64,000 nt of DNA from Winslowiella arboricola (GCF_025527015.1 NZ_JAODIM010000042.1:603688-667687), one strand, 5' to 3'; shown: positions 1 to 11,288, counted from the stretch's first letter. Program-made: numbers and translations. Notes: generated from the letters alone by a model not told the origin.

Positions 1-1316
1 TGAAAGCGGTGGCCGATAATTACGTCATTCTGCACGACGCGCTGACCGAACTGATTCAGATGCTGAGTACCGGCAATATTAAAGGTTTCGTCGATCAACC
101 GACGCAGGGATATCAGAATGGTTTTGAAGCCGCTTACAGCAGCTGGCTGAACAATACCGCCGATCTGTTTGCCCAGGGTTCGACACAGAATGAAAGCGCT
201 TATCAACAGGCGATGTGGGTAATCGGTGCTGTGGTAGTGATACTGCTGGCGATTATGGTGCTGGTATGGCGCGGTATGCACCTCATCCTGTTAGGTCCGC
301 TCAACAGCACTATCGATCATATCCGTCAGATCGCCAGTGGCGACCTGACGCAGCCGATCATCGTGGAAGGGCGTAGCGAAATGACGCTGCTGGCTTCCAG
401 CCTGCAACATATGCAGCAGGAGCTGGTGAACACGGTCGGCGATGTACGTGATGGCTCCGATGCTATTTACACCGGCGCCAGCGAAATTTCCGCGGGTAAT
501 AACGATCTTTCGGCGCGTACCGAAGAACAGGCAGCCTCACTGGAAGAGACTGCGGCCAGTATGGAGCAGCTGACGGCAACGGTGAAACAGAACGCCGAAA
601 ACGCGCGGCAGGCTTCGCAGCTGGCGCTCAGCGCCTCCGAAACCGCACAGAAGGGCGGCAAAGTGGTGGATGGCGTGGTGCGTACCATGAGCGATATTGC
701 CACCAGTTCGAAGAAAATTGCCGACATTATCAGCGTTATCGACGGCATTGCCTTCCAGACCAATATTCTGGCGCTGAACGCGGCGGTAGAAGCGGCGCGT
801 GCCGGTGAACAGGGTCGTGGTTTTGCGGTAGTCGCTGGCGAAGTGCGTAGTCTGGCCCAGCGCAGTGCGCAGGCAGCAAAAGAAATTAAGACATTAATTG
901 AAGAATCGGTTAACCGGGTCGATACCGGATCGGTACTGGTGGAAAGCGCCGGCGAAACCATGGGCGATATCGTTAATGCGGTAACCCGCGTTACCGACAT
1001 TATGGGCGAGATCGCCTCCGCTTCTGACGAGCAGAGCCGTGGCATCGACCAGATTGGCCTGGCGGTGACCGAGATGGACCGGGTGACCCAGCAGAATGCT
1101 TCACTGGTGGAACAGTCTGCAGCTGCCGCCGCGGCGCTGGAAGAGCAGGCCAGCCGACTGTCGCAAGCGGTAGCGGTATTCAGAATTCGTAAAGAAATTC
1201 CGCAGCGCGCCGTTAACACTATTACAGCAACAAAAACCGCTCTGATCGCAGGCTCCGGCGCAGCGTCGCAAAAAGCGGGTAATAACGTTTCCGACAGTAA
1301 CTGGGAAACATTCTGA
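1..1316 (+). CDS. methyl-accepting chemotaxis protein, C-terminal part (Tsr/Tar type)
   Basis: The reading frame is open to the left edge, so the N-terminus (first membrane helix and most of the ligand domain) is missing. What remains is the end of the periplasmic four-helix domain, a second membrane helix (nt about 210-290), a HAMP linker, and the long cytoplasmic signalling coiled coil with the conserved hairpin tip [20 protein letters not shown]. The protein ends in NWETF, the pentapeptide that docks CheR and CheB in high-abundance receptors such as Tsr and Tar. It senses periplasmic ligands at the inner membrane and controls CheA through CheW. It lies at the head of a receptor-cheRBYZ cluster, the position of tar in E. 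coli, but the ligand cannot be told from the visible part. Confidence 0.93.
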   Translation, partial: KAVADNYVILHDALTELIQMLSTGNIKGFVDQPTQGYQNGFEAAYSSWLNNTADLFAQGSTQNESAYQQAMWVIGAVVVILLAIMVLVWRGMHLILLGPLNSTIDHIRQIASGDLTQPIIVEGRSEMTLLASSLQHMQQELVNTVGDVRDGSDAIYTGASEISAGNNDLSARTEEQAASLEETAASMEQLTATVKQNAENARQASQLALSASETAQKGGKVVDGVVRTMSDIATSSKKIADIISVIDGIAFQTNILALNAAVEAARAGEQGRGFAVVAGEVRSLAQRSAQAAKEIKTLIEESVNRVDTGSVLVESAGETMGDIVNAVTRVTDIMGEIASASDEQSRGIDQIGLAVTEMDRVTQQNASLVEQSAAAAAALEEQASRLSQAVAVFRIRKEIPQRAVNTITATKTALIAGSGAASQKAGNNVSDSNWETF

Positions 1317-1364
1317 TTAGACCTTATTCGCCGCCCGCATTGGGCGGCCTGGCCGGAGGAAGTG

Positions 1365-2972
1365 ATGTATAGCCGTATTCGTGTCTCAAGTGCGCTGATT
1401 TTTATTCTTGCCGTGTTCTGCCTGATGCAACTGATCAGCAGTGGCTTGTCGTTCAACTCTTTCCGGCTGGACACGAATAATTTGCATCAGGTGGCTGTCA
1501 GTGGACAGCAGCGTGATGCACTGAGCGAGAGCTGGGCGTTACTGCTCAGTACCCGCGTCACCCTGAGCCGGGCCGGAACCCGTGCGGCGCTGAACGCACC
1601 GCGTGACAAGGTTCTGACCCTGATGAGCAGCGCCCAGAAAGATCTGGATGCTGCCACGGTCAGTTTTAAGCAGTTTATGGCGTTACCCCGTGTGACGCCG
1701 GAAGGTGAGCGTCTGACGCAGGCGATGAAAGTGAGCTTTGATCGCTATCACCATGAATTGTCGCAGCTGATCGCTTATCTGCAGAACAATCAGCTGCAGG
1801 ATTTTCTTGATTCACCGACGCAGCAATTCCAGGACGATTTTCTGCAGCACTACAACCGCTGGATGACGCATATCGATGACATTCTCGATCATGCGAAACA
1901 GCAGAGTAGCGGCTTCTACAGCCAGTCGAAATGGATTTTTGCCATGGCGGTGACGTTCTCACTGCTGGCGACTGCGGCAGCACTATGGTGGCTGAAACAG
2001 GCGCTGATCGCTCCGCTGACGCGTATGCGTCGCCATTTTGAACGTATTGCTTCCGGCAATCTTGCCGGGCGCATTGATGAGAGTGGCAGTAATGAGATTG
2101 GTCAGCTGTTTGACGGCCTGAAAGTGATGCAGAACAGCCTGGCGGAAACCGTGCTGCAGGTACGCGACGGCAGCCAGAATATGCATGTCGGTATCCGCGA
2201 AATTGCCGCTGGCAATAACGATTTATCCGCACGCACCGAGCAGCAGGCCGCCTCACTGGCCGAAACTGCCGCCAGCATGGAGCAGTTAACCGCCACTGTC
2301 ACCGGTAACGCGGAAAATGCCCGCCAGGCTTCGCAGCTGGCACGCGACGCCTCAACCACGGCGCATAAAGGCGGCTCGCTGACCCGTAATGTGGTCAGCA
2401 CCATGCATGAAATTGCCACCAGCTCGAGGAAGATTGGTGATATCACCAGTGTGATCGACGGCATTGCTTTCCAGACCAATATTCTGGCCCTGAACGCGGC
2501 GGTAGAAGCGGCGCGGGCAGGCGAACAGGGACGCGGCTTCGCCGTGGTCGCTGGCGAAGTTCGCAACCTCGCACAACGTAGTGCGCAGGCGGCAAAAGAG
2601 ATCAAAGTGTTGATTGAAGAATCAGTCAATCGGGTTGACCAGGGATCCACCTTAGTGGCATCCGCCGGGGAAACCATGGAGGAGATTGTTCAGTCGGTCA
2701 CGCGTGTAAACGACATTATGGGGGAAATTGCTTCGGCGTCTGACGAACAGCGCCGTGGCATTGAACAGGTCGCTCAGGCGGTCAGTCAAATGGATCAGGT
2801 CACGCAACAGAACGCCGCGCTGGTAGAGGAAGCGGCATCCGCCACTGAGGCGCTGGAATCACAGGCCGGGCTGCTCAGCGAAGCGGTAACGAGATTTACG
2901 CTCGATACTGCCGCCGAACCCGCCGTTTTTCAGCATTCCCGGGTGGCATCAAGGGAAGTGGCATCGTATTAA
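1365..2972 (+). CDS. methyl-accepting chemotaxis protein without NWETF tail
   Basis: A full-length chemoreceptor of 535 residues. Membrane helices lie near residues 10-30 and 190-212 and flank a periplasmic ligand domain of about 160 residues. A HAMP domain and the MCP signalling domain follow, with the tip [20 protein letters not shown]. The ATG at 1365 is chosen because GGAGG sits just upstream; a GTG one codon earlier is also in frame. The C-terminus lacks NWETF, so adaptation probably depends on neighbouring receptors that carry the tail, such as the gene before it. In E. coli the gene in this position is tap, which also lacks the pentapeptide, but position alone does not prove dipeptide sensing. 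Its signalling domain is very close to that of the preceding receptor, suggesting tandem duplication. Confidence 0.92.
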   Translation: MYSRIRVSSALIFILAVFCLMQLISSGLSFNSFRLDTNNLHQVAVSGQQRDALSESWALLLSTRVTLSRAGTRAALNAPRDKVLTLMSSAQKDLDAATVSFKQFMALPRVTPEGERLTQAMKVSFDRYHHELSQLIAYLQNNQLQDFLDSPTQQFQDDFLQHYNRWMTHIDDILDHAKQQSSGFYSQSKWIFAMAVTFSLLATAAALWWLKQALIAPLTRMRRHFERIASGNLAGRIDESGSNEIGQLFDGLKVMQNSLAETVLQVRDGSQNMHVGIREIAAGNNDLSARTEQQAASLAETAASMEQLTATVTGNAENARQASQLARDASTTAHKGGSLTRNVVSTMHEIATSSRKIGDITSVIDGIAFQTNILALNAAVEAARAGEQGRGFAVVAGEVRNLAQRSAQAAKEIKVLIEESVNRVDQGSTLVASAGETMEEIVQSVTRVNDIMGEIASASDEQRRGIEQVAQAVSQMDQVTQQNAALVEEAASATEALESQAGLLSEAVTRFTLDTAAEPAVFQHSRVASREVASY

Positions 2973-3005
2973 CCCCTTAATCAGCCTTTTGCTGGGTGGC
3001 CTTAG

Positions 3006-3881
3006 ATGAAAAAATCGACGTTGCTGGCAGCGCCGCCTGAAAACGCTACGCTGCTGTCGCAGATGGTACAGCGGCTGCCGTTATCGGATACGCATTTCCG
3101 GCGTATCAGCCAGCTTATTTATCAACGCGCTGGCATTGTCCTCGCCGATCATAAGCGGGAGATGGTTTATAACCGTTTAGTGCGTCGGTTACGCACGTTA
3201 AATATTGATGATTTTGGTCGTTATCTGGCGCTGCTGGAACATGACCCGAATAGCGCAGAGTGGCAGGCGTTTGTGAATGCGCTGACCACCAACCTGACGG
3301 CATTTTTCCGTGAGGCGCACCATTTTCCGATTCTGGCTGAACACGCCAAACAGCGTAGCGGCAGCTATAACGTCTGGAGTACGGCGGCGTCAACCGGTGA
3401 AGAACCTTACTCGATCGCCATGACCCTCGCGGAAACGCTGGGGGCAGGACAGGGGAAGTTCCAGGTTCATGCCACCGATATTGATACCCAGGTGCTGGAA
3501 AAAGCGCTGGCGGGTGTCTATCGCCAGGAAGAGCTGCGCACCATTTCACCGCAGCAGTTGCAGCGTTTCTTTCTGCGCGGCACCGGCCCTCATTCCGGTA
3601 TGGTGCGGGTGCGTCCGGAACTGGCCGGGATGGTGAATTATGCCCAGCTTAACCTGCTGGCGCCGGAGTGGCCATTACCCGGTCCGTTTGATGTTATTTT
3701 TTGCCGTAACATAATGATCTATTTCGATAAAGAGACACAAGAGAAGATCCTGCGGCGTTTTGTTCCGCTGCTGAAACCCGGTGGTCTGCTGTTTGCAGGA
3801 CATTCAGAAAACTTCAGCCAGATCAGTAAAGAGTTCTATCTGCGTGGACAGACAGTCTATGGACTGACTAAGGAAAGATAA
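3006..3881 (+). CDS. cheR: chemotaxis protein methyltransferase CheR
   Basis: CheR adds methyl groups from S-adenosylmethionine to glutamates on chemoreceptors, the adaptation step opposing CheB. The protein has 291 residues, close to the 286 of E. coli. An N-terminal helical domain (about 1-90) is followed by a Rossmann methyltransferase domain with [13 protein letters not shown] as the SAM-binding loop and the later motif [10 protein letters not shown]. It follows the second receptor by 33 nt, and its stop overlaps the cheB start by one base (TAATG), so the two are translationally coupled. Acts at the receptor arrays on the inner membrane. Confidence 0.97.
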   Translation: MKKSTLLAAPPENATLLSQMVQRLPLSDTHFRRISQLIYQRAGIVLADHKREMVYNRLVRRLRTLNIDDFGRYLALLEHDPNSAEWQAFVNALTTNLTAFFREAHHFPILAEHAKQRSGSYNVWSTAASTGEEPYSIAMTLAETLGAGQGKFQVHATDIDTQVLEKALAGVYRQEELRTISPQQLQRFFLRGTGPHSGMVRVRPELAGMVNYAQLNLLAPEWPLPGPFDVIFCRNIMIYFDKETQEKILRRFVPLLKPGGLLFAGHSENFSQISKEFYLRGQTVYGLTKER

Positions 3882-4930
3882 TGAGCAAAATCACAGTCAT
3901 GTGCGTTGATGACTCAGCGCTGATGCGGCAGCTAATGACCGAGATCATTAACAGCCACCCTGATATGGAGATGGTCGCCACGGCGCCGGATCCACTGGCC
4001 GCGCGCGATTTAATCAAACAATTCAATCCGCAGGTGTTAACGCTGGATGTTGAGATGCCGCGGATGGATGGCCTCGATTTCCTTGAGAAACTGATGCGCC
4101 TGCGTCCGATGCCGGTGGTGATGGTGTCGTCGCTGACCGGTAAAGGTTCCGAAGTGACCCTGCGTGCGCTGGAGCTGGGGGCGGTGGATTTTGTCACTAA
4201 GCCACAGCTGGGCATTCGCGAAGGCATGCTGGCGTACAGCCAGATGATTGCCGATAAAGTGCGTGCCGCATCGCGGGCGAAACTGCATGTGCGCCGCAGC
4301 GATGCGCCACCGGTGATGTTAAAGGCAGGTCCGTTGTTGAGTAGTGAGAAGTTGATTGCCATTGGCGCATCAACCGGCGGCACCGAGGCGATTCGCCATG
4401 TGCTGCAGCCACTGCCTGCGACCAGCCCGGCACTGCTGATTACACAGCATATGCCACCCGGTTTTACCCGCTCCTTCGCCGAGCGTCTGAACAAGCTGTG
4501 TCAGATTACGGTGAAAGAGGCGGAAGATGGCGAGCGTATTCTGCCAGGCCACGCCTATATCGCTCCCGGTGCCATGCATATGGAGCTGACGCGCAGCGGC
4601 GCTAACTACCAGGTGAAACTGAATGATGGTCCCCCGGTGAATCGTCATAAGCCATCGGTAGATGTGCTGTTTAACTCAGTGGCGCAGTTCGCTGGCCGTA
4701 ACGCCGTCGGGGTGATCCTGACCGGGATGGGCAATGACGGTGCGGCGGGATTAAAAGCGATGCATCAGGCAGGCGCCTGGACCATTGCGCAGAACGAAGC
4801 AAGTTGTGTGGTTTTCGGCATGCCACGTGAGGCGATTGCCCACGGGGCGGTCAGTGAGGTGGTGGATCTCCACCAAATCAGTCAGCACATGCTGGCGAAA
4901 ATTAGCGCCGGACAGGCATTACGTATTTAA
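3881..4930 (+). CDS. cheB: chemotaxis glutamate methylesterase/deamidase CheB
   Basis: CheB removes methyl groups from chemoreceptors and deamidates receptor glutamines when phosphorylated by CheA. It has 349 residues, the usual length. The N-terminal receiver domain carries the acidic pair in VDDSA and the phospho-acceptor aspartate in [12 protein letters not shown]. The C-terminal esterase domain has the catalytic serine in [11 protein letters not shown], histidine in TQHMPPGF and aspartate in TGMGNDGA. It starts on the last base of the cheR stop codon. About 40 nt separate it from cheY. Confidence 0.98.
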   Translation: MSKITVMCVDDSALMRQLMTEIINSHPDMEMVATAPDPLAARDLIKQFNPQVLTLDVEMPRMDGLDFLEKLMRLRPMPVVMVSSLTGKGSEVTLRALELGAVDFVTKPQLGIREGMLAYSQMIADKVRAASRAKLHVRRSDAPPVMLKAGPLLSSEKLIAIGASTGGTEAIRHVLQPLPATSPALLITQHMPPGFTRSFAERLNKLCQITVKEAEDGERILPGHAYIAPGAMHMELTRSGANYQVKLNDGPPVNRHKPSVDVLFNSVAQFAGRNAVGVILTGMGNDGAAGLKAMHQAGAWTIAQNEASCVVFGMPREAIAHGAVSEVVDLHQISQHMLAKISAGQALRI

Positions 4931-4971
4931 CCAAAGCCCGTCCCGCGGGTCGAGATAACACAGGAGTTGAT

Positions 4972-5361
4972 ATGGTTGATAAAAATATGCGCTTTTTGGT
5001 AGTGGACGATTTCAATACGATGCGTCGTATTGTGCGTAACCTGCTGAAAGAGCTTGGCTTCAATAACGTCGAAGAAGCAGAAGACGGAGCGGATGCACTG
5101 AACAAGCTGCGCGCTGGCGCATTTGACTTCGTCATTTCCGACTGGAACATGCCGAATATGGATGGCCTTGAACTGCTGAAGACGATTCGTGCTGATGGTG
5201 GGATGGCGAAACTACCGGTACTGATGGTAACGGCAGAAGCCAAGAAAGAGAATATTGTCGCGGCTGCGCAGGCGGGTGCCAGTGGCTATGTTGTTAAACC
5301 TTTTACAGCAGCAACCCTGGAAGAGAAGTTAGGTAAAATCTTCGAAAAACTGGGTATGTAA
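4972..5361 (+). CDS. cheY: chemotaxis response regulator CheY
   Basis: A single receiver domain of 129 residues. Phosphorylated by CheA, it binds the flagellar switch protein FliM and promotes clockwise rotation. The key residues are present: the acidic pair in VVDDF, the phosphorylated aspartate in [12 protein letters not shown], the threonine in MVTAEA and the lysine in VVKPF. A good ribosome site (CAGGAG) precedes the ATG. The gene sits between cheB and cheZ as in E. coli. Confidence 0.98.
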   Translation: MVDKNMRFLVVDDFNTMRRIVRNLLKELGFNNVEEAEDGADALNKLRAGAFDFVISDWNMPNMDGLELLKTIRADGGMAKLPVLMVTAEAKKENIVAAAQAGASGYVVKPFTAATLEEKLGKIFEKLGM

Positions 5362-5370
5362 GGAGAGCTG

Positions 5371-6015
5371 ATGAGCGAACTTCCGAAACCAGGCAACAAT
5401 ACGGCGCCTGCTCCAGATATTATTACGCAGATCGGCTCTCTGACACGTATGTTGCGTGACAGTCTGCGTGAACTGGGTCTTGATAAGGCAATTGCCGAAG
5501 CCGCGGAAGCGATTCCGGATGCCCGTGATCGTCTCGACTATGTTGTACAGATGACGGCGCAAGCGGCAGAGCGCGCACTGAACTGCGTGGAAGCTGCCCA
5601 GCCACGTCAGACTGAAATAGAAAATGGCGCCAAACAACTGAAAGGTCGCTGGGATGAGTGGTTTGAAAATCCTATTGAGCTTTCCGATGCACGTTCACTG
5701 GTTTCGGATACCCGTAGCTATCTGGAAGTGGTGCCTACCCATACGTCGTTTACCAATGCCCAGCTGATGGAAATCATGATGGCGCAGGATTTCCAGGACC
5801 TGACGGGCCAGGTGATCAAACGTATGATGGATGTGGTGCAGGAGATTGAACGCCAGTTACTGATGGTGCTGATCGACAACATGCCGGAAGGCAGCCAGCG
5901 CCAGAAGAAAGAGAGCAGCAGCCTGTTAAATGGGCCGCAGATCCACTCGGATGCACCCGGTGTGGTCGCTAACCAGGATCAGGTTGACGATCTGCTGGAT
6001 AGCCTCGGGTTTTAA
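5371..6015 (+). CDS. cheZ: CheY-P phosphatase CheZ
   Basis: CheZ dephosphorylates CheY-P and ends the tumble signal. The protein is 214 residues, all helical as in the family. The catalytic region is in the segment [15 protein letters not shown], with the active glutamine, and the extreme C-terminal [11 protein letters not shown] is the CheY-binding tail. The ATG follows cheY by 9 nt with AAGGAGAG as ribosome site. It closes the chemotaxis operon; a long hairpin follows. Confidence 0.97.
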   Translation: MSELPKPGNNTAPAPDIITQIGSLTRMLRDSLRELGLDKAIAEAAEAIPDARDRLDYVVQMTAQAAERALNCVEAAQPRQTEIENGAKQLKGRWDEWFENPIELSDARSLVSDTRSYLEVVPTHTSFTNAQLMEIMMAQDFQDLTGQVIKRMMDVVQEIERQLLMVLIDNMPEGSQRQKKESSSLLNGPQIHSDAPGVVANQDQVDDLLDSLGF

Positions 6016-6036
6016 TCCGCTCAGTCGTTGCTTATT

Positions 6037-6086
6037 GCCCTTTATCCTGCCTTCCTCCCGCCTGGGGGGAGTGGCAGGATAAGGGG
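6037..6086 (+). terminator. hairpin after cheZ
   Basis: The inverted repeat TATCCTGCC ... GGCAGGATA, extended by CCCTT/AAGGGG bases on the outside, encloses a GC-rich loop. It lies between cheZ and flhB and probably ends or attenuates the chemotaxis transcript. There is no clean U-tract, so it may also act as an RNA-stabilising hairpin. Confidence 0.5.
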
Positions 6087-6199
6087 ACTATTACCCTATC
6101 CGCAAAATAGCCGCTATTTTCCCTCTTTACTCCCGCCATCAGACCGGCGCGGTTTTGGCATGCTGATGCCTGAAATTCCGCGTATCAAGGTTGGCTGCC

Positions 6200-7351
6200 G
6201 TGTCTCAAGACAGCGATGAGGAAAAAACAGAATCCCCCACACCCCACCGAATAGAAAAAGCGCGTGAGGAGGGGCAGATTCCGCGTTCGCGCGAACTCAC
6301 CTCAGTATTAATGGTGCTGATTGGCCTGATGATCCTCTGGCTGGGCGGCGAAAATATGGCACGCCAGTTATCGACCATGGTTGCGGCTGGTCTGCATTTC
6401 GACCACGGTATTATCAGCGATGATAAACAGATTGTCCGCCATATCAGCACGTTGTTAGGTCAGGCCATCTGGGCGCTGCTGCCGGTGCTGGCGGGACTGG
6501 TGGTGGTGGCAATTGCCGCCCCGATGCTGCTGGGCGGCATCGTGATCAGCGGTAAAGCGATTAAGTTTGATTTTGGCAAACTGAACCCAATCAAAGGGCT
6601 CGGGCGGATGGTGAGCGCGCAGGCGTGGACCGAGCTGCTGAAAGGGATTCTGAAGGCGATTCTGGTCGGTTGTGTGACCAGCGCCTACCTGCATAGCCAC
6701 TGGCCGGATATGCTGCATCTGCTGACTGAATCGCCATTCGATGCGCTGCACCATGCGCTGAATATGATCGCCGTCTGCGGACTGTATATTTTACTCGGGC
6801 TGATCCCGATGGTGGCCTACGATGTGGTGTGGCAGCTGTACAGCTACTACAAAGGCTTGCGCATGACCCGTCAGGACATTCGTGACGAGTATAAGCAGCA
6901 AGAGGGCGACCCGCATGTTAAGGGGCGTATTCGCCAGCAAATGCGTGCCGCCGCACAGCGCCGCATGATGGCCGATATCCCTAAAGCCGATGTGATTGTC
7001 ACTAACCCGACCCACTACTCGGTCGCATTACAGTATGACGAAAAGAAAATGAGCGCACCCAGAGTGGTGGCGAAAGGGGCGGGAGAGATTGCTCTGCGTA
7101 TTCGTGAGATTGGCAAGGAACACCGTATACCGGTGCTGGAAGCGCCGCCACTGGCGCGTGCGCTCTATCGTCACAGTGAAATTGGTCAACATATTCCTGG
7201 CGCCCTGTATGGTGCGGTTGCGGAAGTGCTGGCATGGGTCTGGCAGCTACGCCGCTGGAAAATCGAAGGCGGCCTGATGCCGAAGAAACCTGTACGTCTG
7301 CCGGTGCCGGAAGCACTGGACTTTGCTGGAGAGAATAAAACTGATGTCTAA
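6200..7351 (+). CDS. flhB: flagellar type III export apparatus protein FlhB
   Basis: FlhB sits in the inner membrane at the base of the flagellum and switches export from rod/hook to filament substrates. The protein has four membrane helices in the first about 210 residues and a cytoplasmic domain with the self-cleaving NPTH motif (VTNPTHYSVAL). The GTG at 6200 is preferred: AAGG lies 9 nt upstream and it gives 383 residues against 382 in E. coli. An in-frame TTG at 6191 is less likely. The 8-nt overlap with flhA indicates one operon. Confidence 0.95.
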   Translation: MSQDSDEEKTESPTPHRIEKAREEGQIPRSRELTSVLMVLIGLMILWLGGENMARQLSTMVAAGLHFDHGIISDDKQIVRHISTLLGQAIWALLPVLAGLVVVAIAAPMLLGGIVISGKAIKFDFGKLNPIKGLGRMVSAQAWTELLKGILKAILVGCVTSAYLHSHWPDMLHLLTESPFDALHHALNMIAVCGLYILLGLIPMVAYDVVWQLYSYYKGLRMTRQDIRDEYKQQEGDPHVKGRIRQQMRAAAQRRMMADIPKADVIVTNPTHYSVALQYDEKKMSAPRVVAKGAGEIALRIREIGKEHRIPVLEAPPLARALYRHSEIGQHIPGALYGAVAEVLAWVWQLRRWKIEGGLMPKKPVRLPVPEALDFAGENKTDV

Positions 7352-9431
7352 TCTGGCCTCTTTATTGCGGTTACCTGGCAACTTTAAAGATACGCAGTGG
7401 CAGGTGCTGGCTGGTCCGGTACTGATCCTGATGATTCTGTCGATGATGGTGCTGCCATTACCGGCGTTCGTACTCGATCTGCTGTTTACCTTTAATATCG
7501 CGTTATCGATTATGGTGCTGCTGGTAGCAATGTTCACCCAGCGCACGCTGGATTTTGCCGCATTCCCTACCATTCTGCTGTTTTCCACGTTACTGCGTCT
7601 GGCGCTGAACGTTGCTTCTACCCGTATTATCCTGATGGATGGTCATACTGGTGCTGGCGCGGCGGGGCAGGTGGTTGAGGCCTTTGGGCACTTCCTTGTC
7701 GGCGGCAACTTCGCCATCGGTATTGTGGTGTTTATCATCCTGGTACTGATCAACTTTATGGTTATTACCAAAGGTGCCGGACGTATCGCTGAAGTGGGCG
7801 CGCGTTTTGTGCTTGATGGGATGCCCGGCAAACAGATGGCCATCGACGCCGACTTAAACGCCGGTCTGATTGGTGAAGACGAGGCCAAAAAACGCCGTTC
7901 TGACGTTACCCAGGAAGCCGATTTCTACGGTTCAATGGACGGCGCCAGTAAGTTTGTGCGCGGTGATGCGATCGCCGGCATTATGATCATGGTGATCAAC
8001 GTCATCGGTGGTCTGATTGTGGGTGTCGTTCAGCACAGTATGCCGCTGGGCCACGCAGCTGAAACCTACACCCTGTTAACCATCGGTGACGGTCTGGTTG
8101 CCCAGATCCCGGCGCTGGTAATCTCCACCGCAGCCGGTGTGATCGTGACCCGCGTCAGCACCGATCAGGACGTCGGTGAGCAGATGGTTACCCAGCTGTT
8201 CGCTAATCCACGTGTGATGATGTTAAGCGCCGGGGTACTCGGCTTACTGGGCCTGGTGCCGGGTATGCCAAACTTTGTCTTCCTGCTGTTTACCGGCGCG
8301 CTGTTAGGGCTGGCCTGGTATATGCGAGGCAAGGAGATGAAACCCAAGGCCGCTGCCGCACCGTCACTGGTAAAATCGCAGGAGTCCTCACCGGCGCTTG
8401 AAGCCTCGTGGACCGATGTGCAGCTGGAAGATTCGCTGGGCATGGAAGTCGGTTATCGCCTGATTCCGATGGTCGATTCCCAGCAGGATGGTGAACTGCT
8501 CGGACGTATCCGCAGTATCCGTAAAAAGTTTGCCCAGGAAGTCGGCTTTTTACCGCCGGTGGTGCATATTCGCGACAATATGGAACTGCCGCCTGCGCGC
8601 TACCGTATTCTGATGAAAGGCGTGGAAATTGGCAGCGGTGACGCCTATCCTGGCCGCTGGATGGCAATTAACCCGGGCACGGCCGCCGGTACATTGCCAG
8701 GTGAAGCCACTGTCGATCCGGCCTTTGGCCTGGCGGCGGTCTGGATTGAAAGTGCGCTGAAAGAACAGGCGCAGATCCAGGGCTTTACCGTGGTAGAAGC
8801 CAGTACCGTGGTAGCGACGCATCTTAACCATCTGCTTGGTCAGTACTCCAGCGAGCTGTTTGGCCGCCAGGAAGCGCAGCAGTTGCTGGATCGCGTGACC
8901 CAGGAGATGCCGAAACTGACGGAAGATCTGGTGCCGGGAGTGGTGACGCTGACCACGCTGCATAAAGTGCTGCAGAATCTGTTAACCGAGCGGGTGTCGA
9001 TTCGTGATATGCGTACCATTATTGAAACGCTGGCGGAACATGCGCCGGTGCAGCCTGACCCGAATGAGCTGACTTCAGTGGTGCGTGTGGCGCTGGGCCG
9101 TGCGATTACCCAGCAGTGGTTCCCGGGTAGCGACGAAGTGCAGGTGATTGGTCTGGACACCACGCTGGAACGTCTGCTGTTACAGGCATTGCAGGGCGGC
9201 GGTGGTCTGGAGCCTGGACTGGCGGATCGTCTGCTGGTGCAGGCGCAGCAGGCGCTGCAACGTCAGGAGTCGCTGGGTGCGCCGCCGGTGCTGCTGGTTA
9301 ACCATCCGTTACGTGCGTTACTGGCGCGCTTCCTGCGTCGCAATCTGCCGCAGCTGATGGTGCTGTCCAACCTGGAGCTGACCGATAACCGTCAGATCCG
9401 TATGACCGCCACCATTGGTGGTCATCAGTAA
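7344..9431 (+). CDS. flhA: flagellar type III export gate protein FlhA
   Basis: FlhA forms the nonameric export gate and uses proton flow to drive flagellar protein secretion. The protein has 695 residues (E. coli 692). About eight membrane helices occupy residues 20-330, with the conserved FHIPEP-family loop around GMPGKQMAIDADLNAGLI, and a large cytoplasmic domain follows. The ATG at 7344 lies inside the flhB end with GGAGAG upstream. In E. coli flhE follows flhA; here a GC-rich palindromic repeat and the convergent argS come next, and flhE is absent. Confidence 0.97.
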   Translation: MSNLASLLRLPGNFKDTQWQVLAGPVLILMILSMMVLPLPAFVLDLLFTFNIALSIMVLLVAMFTQRTLDFAAFPTILLFSTLLRLALNVASTRIILMDGHTGAGAAGQVVEAFGHFLVGGNFAIGIVVFIILVLINFMVITKGAGRIAEVGARFVLDGMPGKQMAIDADLNAGLIGEDEAKKRRSDVTQEADFYGSMDGASKFVRGDAIAGIMIMVINVIGGLIVGVVQHSMPLGHAAETYTLLTIGDGLVAQIPALVISTAAGVIVTRVSTDQDVGEQMVTQLFANPRVMMLSAGVLGLLGLVPGMPNFVFLLFTGALLGLAWYMRGKEMKPKAAAAPSLVKSQESSPALEASWTDVQLEDSLGMEVGYRLIPMVDSQQDGELLGRIRSIRKKFAQEVGFLPPVVHIRDNMELPPARYRILMKGVEIGSGDAYPGRWMAINPGTAAGTLPGEATVDPAFGLAAVWIESALKEQAQIQGFTVVEASTVVATHLNHLLGQYSSELFGRQEAQQLLDRVTQEMPKLTEDLVPGVVTLTTLHKVLQNLLTERVSIRDMRTIIETLAEHAPVQPDPNELTSVVRVALGRAITQQWFPGSDEVQVIGLDTTLERLLLQALQGGGGLEPGLADRLLVQAQQALQRQESLGAPPVLLVNHPLRALLARFLRRNLPQLMVLSNLELTDNRQIRMTATIGGHQ

Positions 9432-9445
9432 TCTGCCATAAAAAA

Positions 9446-9551
9446 GGGCGGCGAGAACGCCGTCATTACGGCAGGTGCAAATCATCGACACGGGCGGCGA
9501 GAACGCCGCCCCTACGGTTTAAGGATGTAGGGGCGGCGTTCTCGCCGCCCT
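9446..9551. repeat. GC-rich palindromic intergenic repeat (REP-like), copy 1
   Basis: Between the convergent flhA and argS. It consists of GGGCGGCGAGAACGCCGTC, then GGGCGGCGAGAACGCCGCCC followed by CTAC, and the inverse arm GTAGGGGCGGCGTTCTCG. The last two arms can form a long hairpin. The same unit recurs at 15569-15680, 25142-25254 and 30265-30382. It probably acts as a bidirectional terminator or mRNA-stabilising hairpin. Confidence 0.8.
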
Positions 9552-9557
9552 TATCAT

Positions 9558-11288
9558 TTACATACGCTCGACAGTTTCAATACCCAGCGTATCCAGCCCC
9601 TGTTTCAGCGTCTTCGCGGTTAACAGCGCCAGTTGCAGGCGACTCTGGCGAGTCGCTTCGTCTTCGGCGGTCAGAATCGGGCAGTGCTCGTAAAAGCCGG
9701 AGAACAGCCCGGCCAGATCGTAGAGATAGCTACACATCACATGCGGCATACCGTCGCGAGCGACCTGAGTAATGGTCTCTTCAAACTGCAGCAGGCGGGT
9801 TGCCAGCGCGGCTTCACGATCTTCGCTGATATTAACCTTGCCGCTGACGCCGGACAGCTCGATACCTGCTTTGCGGAATACCGACAGCACACGGGTATAG
9901 GCATACTGCATGTAAGGCGCAGTGTTGCCTTCAAATGCCAGCATATTGTCCCAGTCGAAGATGTAATCAGTGGTGCGGCTTTTCGACAGATCGGCATATT
10001 TTACTGCGCCGATACCGACACTGTTAGCCAGCGCTTTCAGTTCGTCGGCTGGCATATCGGGATTTTTCTCGGCAACCAGTCTGGTCGCGCGATCAACCGC
10101 TTCGTCCAGCAGATCGGAAAGCCTGATGGTGCCACCGGCGCGGGTTTTAAATGGACGACCATCTTTACCCAGCATCATGCCAAACATATGGTGCTCAAGT
10201 GGCACTGCATCCGGCACATAACCCGCTTTGCGGACGATGGTCCATGCCTGCATCAGGTGCTGGTGCTGACGTGAATCGATAAAGTACAGTACGCGGTCAG
10301 CATGCAGAGTTTCATAACGGTATTTCGCACAGGCGATATCCGTGGTGGTATAGAGATAGCCGCCATCCTTTTTCTGGATGATCACGCCCATCGGTTCACC
10401 TTCCTTGTTTTTGAATTCATCAAGGAATACCACAGTGGCGCCTTCGCTCTCTACCGCCAGACCTTTCGCTTTCAGGTCCGCAACGATGCCGGGCAACATG
10501 TCGTTATACAGGCTTTCACCCATCACATCTTTACGCGTCAGGGTCACGTTCAGACGATCGTAAATCAGCTGGTTTTGCGTCATGGTGATATCGACCAGCT
10601 TCTTCCACATGGTGCGACAATACTCATCGCCACCCTGCAGTTTCACCACATAGTTACGTGCGCGCAGGGCAAACTCTTCGTCTTCATCGTAGGTTTTTTT
10701 CGCTTCGCGATAGAACCCTTCCAGATCGGCGAGTGCGATATCTTCATGGTGTTCATTCTGCTGCTTTTCCAGGAAGGCGATCAGCATGCCGAACTGGGTG
10801 CCCCAGTCACCGACGTGGTTAGCGCGGATAACGTTATGGCCGAGAAACTCCAGCGTACGTGCAGCGGCGTCACCGATGATGGTGGAGCGCACATGACCGA
10901 CATGCATCTCTTTCGCCACGTTGGGCGCCGAGTAGTCAATGACCACCGTCTGTGGTTCAACGGCCGCAACGCCAAGACGTGGCGCAACCAGCGTCGCATC
11001 AATCTGCTGTGACAGCCACTGATGGTCGAGGAAAATATTGATAAAGCCCGGACCAGCGATCTCGACTTTGCTGGCAATTCCGTTCAGATCAAGATGCTGT
11101 AACACCTGTTCTGCCAGTTGTCGCGGTTGCTGGCCCAGTTTTTTCGCCACCGACATGATGCCGTTAGCCTGATAATCACCAAACTGAGATTTCGCTGACT
11201 GACGAACCTGAGGTTCACAATCGGCGGCTGCGCCTGCGGCGATCATCGCCTGACTGACTTTTTCTGAAAGAAGAGCCTGAATATTCAC
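9558..11288 (-). CDS. argS: arginyl-tRNA synthetase
   Basis: Charges tRNA-Arg with arginine; class I synthetase, cytoplasmic. The protein has 576 residues (E. coli 577). An N-terminal additional domain (1-110) precedes the catalytic core with [20 protein letters not shown], where HVGH is the class I HIGH motif. A C-terminal DALR anticodon-binding domain ends in [10 protein letters not shown]. The start is GTG with AAGG upstream. It is convergent with flhA across a REP-like repeat and is followed on its upstream side by a long non-coding stretch. Confidence 0.98.
   Translation of the reverse strand: MNIQALLSEKVSQAMIAAGAAADCEPQVRQSAKSQFGDYQANGIMSVAKKLGQQPRQLAEQVLQHLDLNGIASKVEIAGPGFINIFLDHQWLSQQIDATLVAPRLGVAAVEPQTVVIDYSAPNVAKEMHVGHVRSTIIGDAAARTLEFLGHNVIRANHVGDWGTQFGMLIAFLEKQQNEHHEDIALADLEGFYREAKKTYDEDEEFALRARNYVVKLQGGDEYCRTMWKKLVDITMTQNQLIYDRLNVTLTRKDVMGESLYNDMLPGIVADLKAKGLAVESEGATVVFLDEFKNKEGEPMGVIIQKKDGGYLYTTTDIACAKYRYETLHADRVLYFIDSRQHQHLMQAWTIVRKAGYVPDAVPLEHHMFGMMLGKDGRPFKTRAGGTIRLSDLLDEAVDRATRLVAEKNPDMPADELKALANSVGIGAVKYADLSKSRTTDYIFDWDNMLAFEGNTAPYMQYAYTRVLSVFRKAGIELSGVSGKVNISEDREAALATRLLQFEETITQVARDGMPHVMCSYLYDLAGLFSGFYEHCPILTAEDEATRQSRLQLALLTAKTLKQGLDTLGIETVERM

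Noticed and set aside
467..1474. A 335-codon open frame on the minus strand opposite the first chemoreceptor.
   Set aside because: It mirrors the high-GC third positions of the receptor gene, has a low-complexity Ala/Ser-rich composition and no ribosome site; the plus-strand gene is certain.
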